Assembly: GCF_900104265.1 (NCBI RefSeq)
Contig: NZ_FNJJ01000008.1
Coordinates: 1 to 64,000 of the forward strand
Direction: 5' to 3'
Origin: Ectopseudomonas guguanensis
Lineage (GTDB): Bacteria; Pseudomonadota; Gammaproteobacteria; Pseudomonadales; Pseudomonadaceae
DNA length: 64,000 nt
The notes beneath the pieces are model-generated. The model was not told the origin of the DNA. It searched no databases and saw only the letters and a program-made list of their open reading frames with translations. The stretch's first letter is position 1. Each line of letters opens with the position of its first letter. Of this stretch, positions 62,080 to 64,000 are shown piece after piece. A program made the position numbers and the translations under genes.

Positions 62080-64000
62080 TTAACCCACCCCAATTAACCA
62101 GTCTTTCAAAGTTGCTTCTTCTGCCCGCAATGCTATTTGTTTTTTGTGGGCTAGGCGGGTTAGAGAATAACCCAGGATTTATGCGCCTAGTAACTCTATC
62201 GACATCACTCTGTGTCGATCCTATATCTGCATCCTCATATATTTTTCCGTAGAGCCAAAAGAATGCCGCTGAACGAGCAGCGTATTTCAATTCATCGGTC
62301 AGGTGCTCGTTTTCTTCAAAGTCCAGTTCGGCATCTGCAGGCCATTTGTCGGAATTTTCAGAGTGCCAGGTTGTGAAGTTACGATAATTAATTCTTCCAG
62401 TTAACTGTATTATGCCTCTACCTCTATATCGCCAGCCATCTCCGCTGGAGACACCTCCGTTTCCATTCCTGTTTGCGTAGGCTCGATTTGCTATGGCCTC
62501 CTGATTGGCAGGGTGTTCGCTTGTTCTCCCGTACAGCTCAGCTTCATCAGGATGTATTTGGAAATAGCGAAATAGCCCTGGCAAAGCCAGTGATGCATAG
62601 TTAAGATTTTCACTATGTAGGGATAAAGAAGAACCGACCTCTTGCATTGTTTGCGCAAAAAAATGATTTCTACGGAGAGGAGTATCTAGTTTGTAAAAGC
62701 CAATTCTGGGGTTAATCTCTTCAATTAGTTGTTGTAGATGGTCATCATTCGCTGAAGGGAACATATACTTCAGCATTTCTAGGGTGAACTTGAATTCTGA
62801 CTCAATGTGATTAGTCACTAGTTCCACCGGCTGAAAATGCCAAGCCATTCCATCCGCCGCTATCCCTGGCTGCCCTGCCAATTCCTTCCACCAGCTGAGC
62901 GTTTTAATTCGCTCCTTCTCGCGTACCCACTGAGGATTCGGATCTTCCGGCGTGTGCTCCATCAGCTTGTCTAGCTGATTCCATTTGCTCTCGTTCCAGA
63001 ACCATTCGCTTTCATGCTGGCTAATCAGTAGGGAAAGCTGCTGTGCCAACCAGGGTTTGGCGAGGGCAGCCTTGAATTCCTCTGGAGTAAGCTTGTTATC
63101 GCGGACGCCCTTTTCGTCTGGCTGGTCGATGATTTCGTACAGCTTGCTGAGGATAGGGCCGCGCTCGGCCTCTTCGATCAAGGCCGCGTAGCTCTCGGTT
63201 TCCTCTTCTGTAGCACGCCCGGCGGCGTCGAGGGTTCTTGCCAGGTGGGCGTCCAGCGAGACTTTGTCTTGGAGGGTACTGAAACCTGGCCATTCCCAAG
63301 GGGAGTGACGTGTGACGACCAGATCTTTTTCTGGTGCCCAACCGGAGATGTCGTTGCCTTCCATATCTCCGACAGTGACATACCACCAGCGTACTTGCTC
63401 AGCGTCGATGGCTTTGCGTTCATCGGGCAAGGCATCCCAGGAGCTGGCGGGCAGTATGCGTACGTAACCACTGGCTTCACCTTCGAGCCCACTGTACAGA
63501 GGGAACTCGCTCCAGGCATCAAGCGAGCCTGCTGTGCTCGTACGCCGGCCTTGGGCGTTCAGTGCGGATCGTTTGACCCAGAAGGGTTTACCAACAACAG
63601 CACCGATTTTGCGCCATGGATGGGTCGAAGGGATGCTGCCGCTCTCGTAGTCATGAGGGTCGCCCCCATCGGCCGAATTGGAATACACCTTGAGAAAGTC
63701 GACCTGATCCGGCATATCCGCAGCGTTGACGCCCATTCGGGATGCCAGGATGGTCTTCTGCGCAGCGCCTAGCGTGTAGGTAAGCTTTGTCGAGTTGTAA
63801 CTGCCCAGCTCGCTGTTCTTGTCAGCGTTGCAGATAGCGTACTTCTGCACCTTGGCCCAGCAACCGGCCTTGGGGGAGTCGCTGCAGAGGCGCACGTCCA
63901 CGTTCGCTTCGACTTGTGCATCGGCGGCGGCGGGCTGGACGATCTTCGAGCCCTTGTCCACCTTGATCAGGGTCTTCTGTTCGTCGGGTAGCTTTTCCCC
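62072..64000 (-). CDS. Peptidoglycan-hydrolase effector with C-terminal GH19 domain (partial)
   Basis: The frame is open through the right edge; at least 642 codons are seen and the GTG at 63961 is not a credible start. From the right edge: an SH3-like segment (YSGLEGEASGYVRILP…SGWAPEKDLVV), an EF-hand-like helix (DQPDEKGVRDNKLTPEEFKAAL), a helical middle (LLISQHESEWFWNESKWNQL) and a GH19/endolysin domain (about 62075–62690) with catalytic Glu in MQEVGSSLSLHSENLNYASL (codon 62639–62641) and YRGRGIIQLTGRINY. Such domains cleave the peptidoglycan glycan strand. There is no signal peptide in view. Effector role is inferred from the coupled immunity gene and the VgrG debris. Confidence 0.8.
   Translation of the reverse strand, partial: GEKLPDEQKTLIKVDKGSKIVQPAAADAQVEANVDVRLCSDSPKAGCWAKVQKYAICNADKNSELGSYNSTKLTYTLGAAQKTILASRMGVNAADMPDQVDFLKVYSNSADGGDPHDYESGSIPSTHPWRKIGAVVGKPFWVKRSALNAQGRRTSTAGSLDAWSEFPLYSGLEGEASGYVRILPASSWDALPDERKAIDAEQVRWWYVTVGDMEGNDISGWAPEKDLVVTRHSPWEWPGFSTLQDKVSLDAHLARTLDAAGRATEEETESYAALIEEAERGPILSKLYEIIDQPDEKGVRDNKLTPEEFKAALAKPWLAQQLSLLISQHESEWFWNESKWNQLDKLMEHTPEDPNPQWVREKERIKTLSWWKELAGQPGIAADGMAWHFQPVELVTNHIESEFKFTLEMLKYMFPSANDDHLQQLIEEINPRIGFYKLDTPLRRNHFFAQTMQEVGSSLSLHSENLNYASLALPGLFRYFQIHPDEAELYGRTSEHPANQEAIANRAYANRNGNGGVSSGDGWRYRGRGIIQLTGRINYRNFTTWHSENSDKWPADAELDFEENEHLTDELKYAARSAAFFWLYGKIYEDADIGSTQSDVDRVTRRINPGLFSNPPSPQKTNSIAGRRSNFERLVNWGGLNG

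Noticed and set aside
63959..63961. GTG start for the GH19-domain protein
   Set aside because: The frame stays open to the window edge with ordinary codons, so the gene is cut by the edge and its true start lies beyond 64000.

Overview
The window is chromosomal DNA of a Pseudomonas species. High-GC codon use, short minus-strand operons with stop/start overlaps, and gene orders that match my memory of the P. aeruginosa PAO1 map point there. Three blocks I recall as separate in PAO1 lie together here: ampDh2–dgcP–dsbA–cc4–engB–ersA–polA–thrB (around PA5485–PA5495), senC–ctaB–ctaA–surf1–coxC–cox11–coxA–coxB (around PA0114–PA0105) and aspA–lysR … adhP–purE–purK (around PA5429–PA5425). The locus numbers come from memory and were not looked up.

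Layout. 0.2–0.8 kb: two small envelope proteins. 0.9–7.6 kb: a chemosensory-type signalling operon (tri-receiver hybrid kinase, CheR, stand-alone CheB, receiver-kinase) with a divergent single-domain receiver. 7.7–14.6 kb: AmpDh2 amidase, MarC, purine permease, DgcP, an EEP nuclease family protein and DsbA. 14.7–21.2 kb: cytochromes c4 and c5, EngB, the sRNA ErsA under an AlgU-like promoter, PolA, a MITE-like element, a DUF2782 protein and ThrB. 21.4–29.9 kb: the whole aa3 cytochrome oxidase set with heme A synthesis and copper insertion. 30.3–43.9 kb: amino-acid metabolism and transport (glutaminase, asparaginase, Na/alanine symporter, dicarboxylate/glutamate symporter, aspartase) with their likely regulators and two paralogous acetyltransferases. 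44–46.2 kb: acetylpolyamine uptake and deacetylation. 46.4–50.9 kb: a less familiar envelope operon (two PepSY-like proteins, sialidase-fold protein, membrane protein, LTA-synthase-like enzyme). 50.9–51.35 kb: a tandem array made of this operon's 3' end plus REP-like palindromes. 51.3–58.4 kb: AraC regulator, AdhP, PurEK behind a terminator-containing leader, and small periplasmic proteins.

58.4–64 kb is accessory DNA. AT-rich genes lie downstream of a large protein ending in a GH19/endolysin-type domain, which runs off the right edge. An overlapping gene encodes a secreted immunity-like protein, a divergent paralogue lies further down, and a 57-codon fragment resembling a VgrG N-terminus sits between them. 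An LprI-type lysozyme-inhibitor-like gene, a lipoprotein and a TPR protein follow. This looks like a type VI secretion-linked peptidoglycan hydrolase with a stacked set of protective proteins, and it is the best candidate for an undescribed system here.

Intergenic DNA is rich in dyad repeats of at least four families (GTAGGGTGCGC, GTAGCCCGGAT, GTAGGAGCGGCTTCAGCC and AAATAAATCTG-CCCC). No tRNA, rRNA, CRISPR array or complete insertion sequence was seen.
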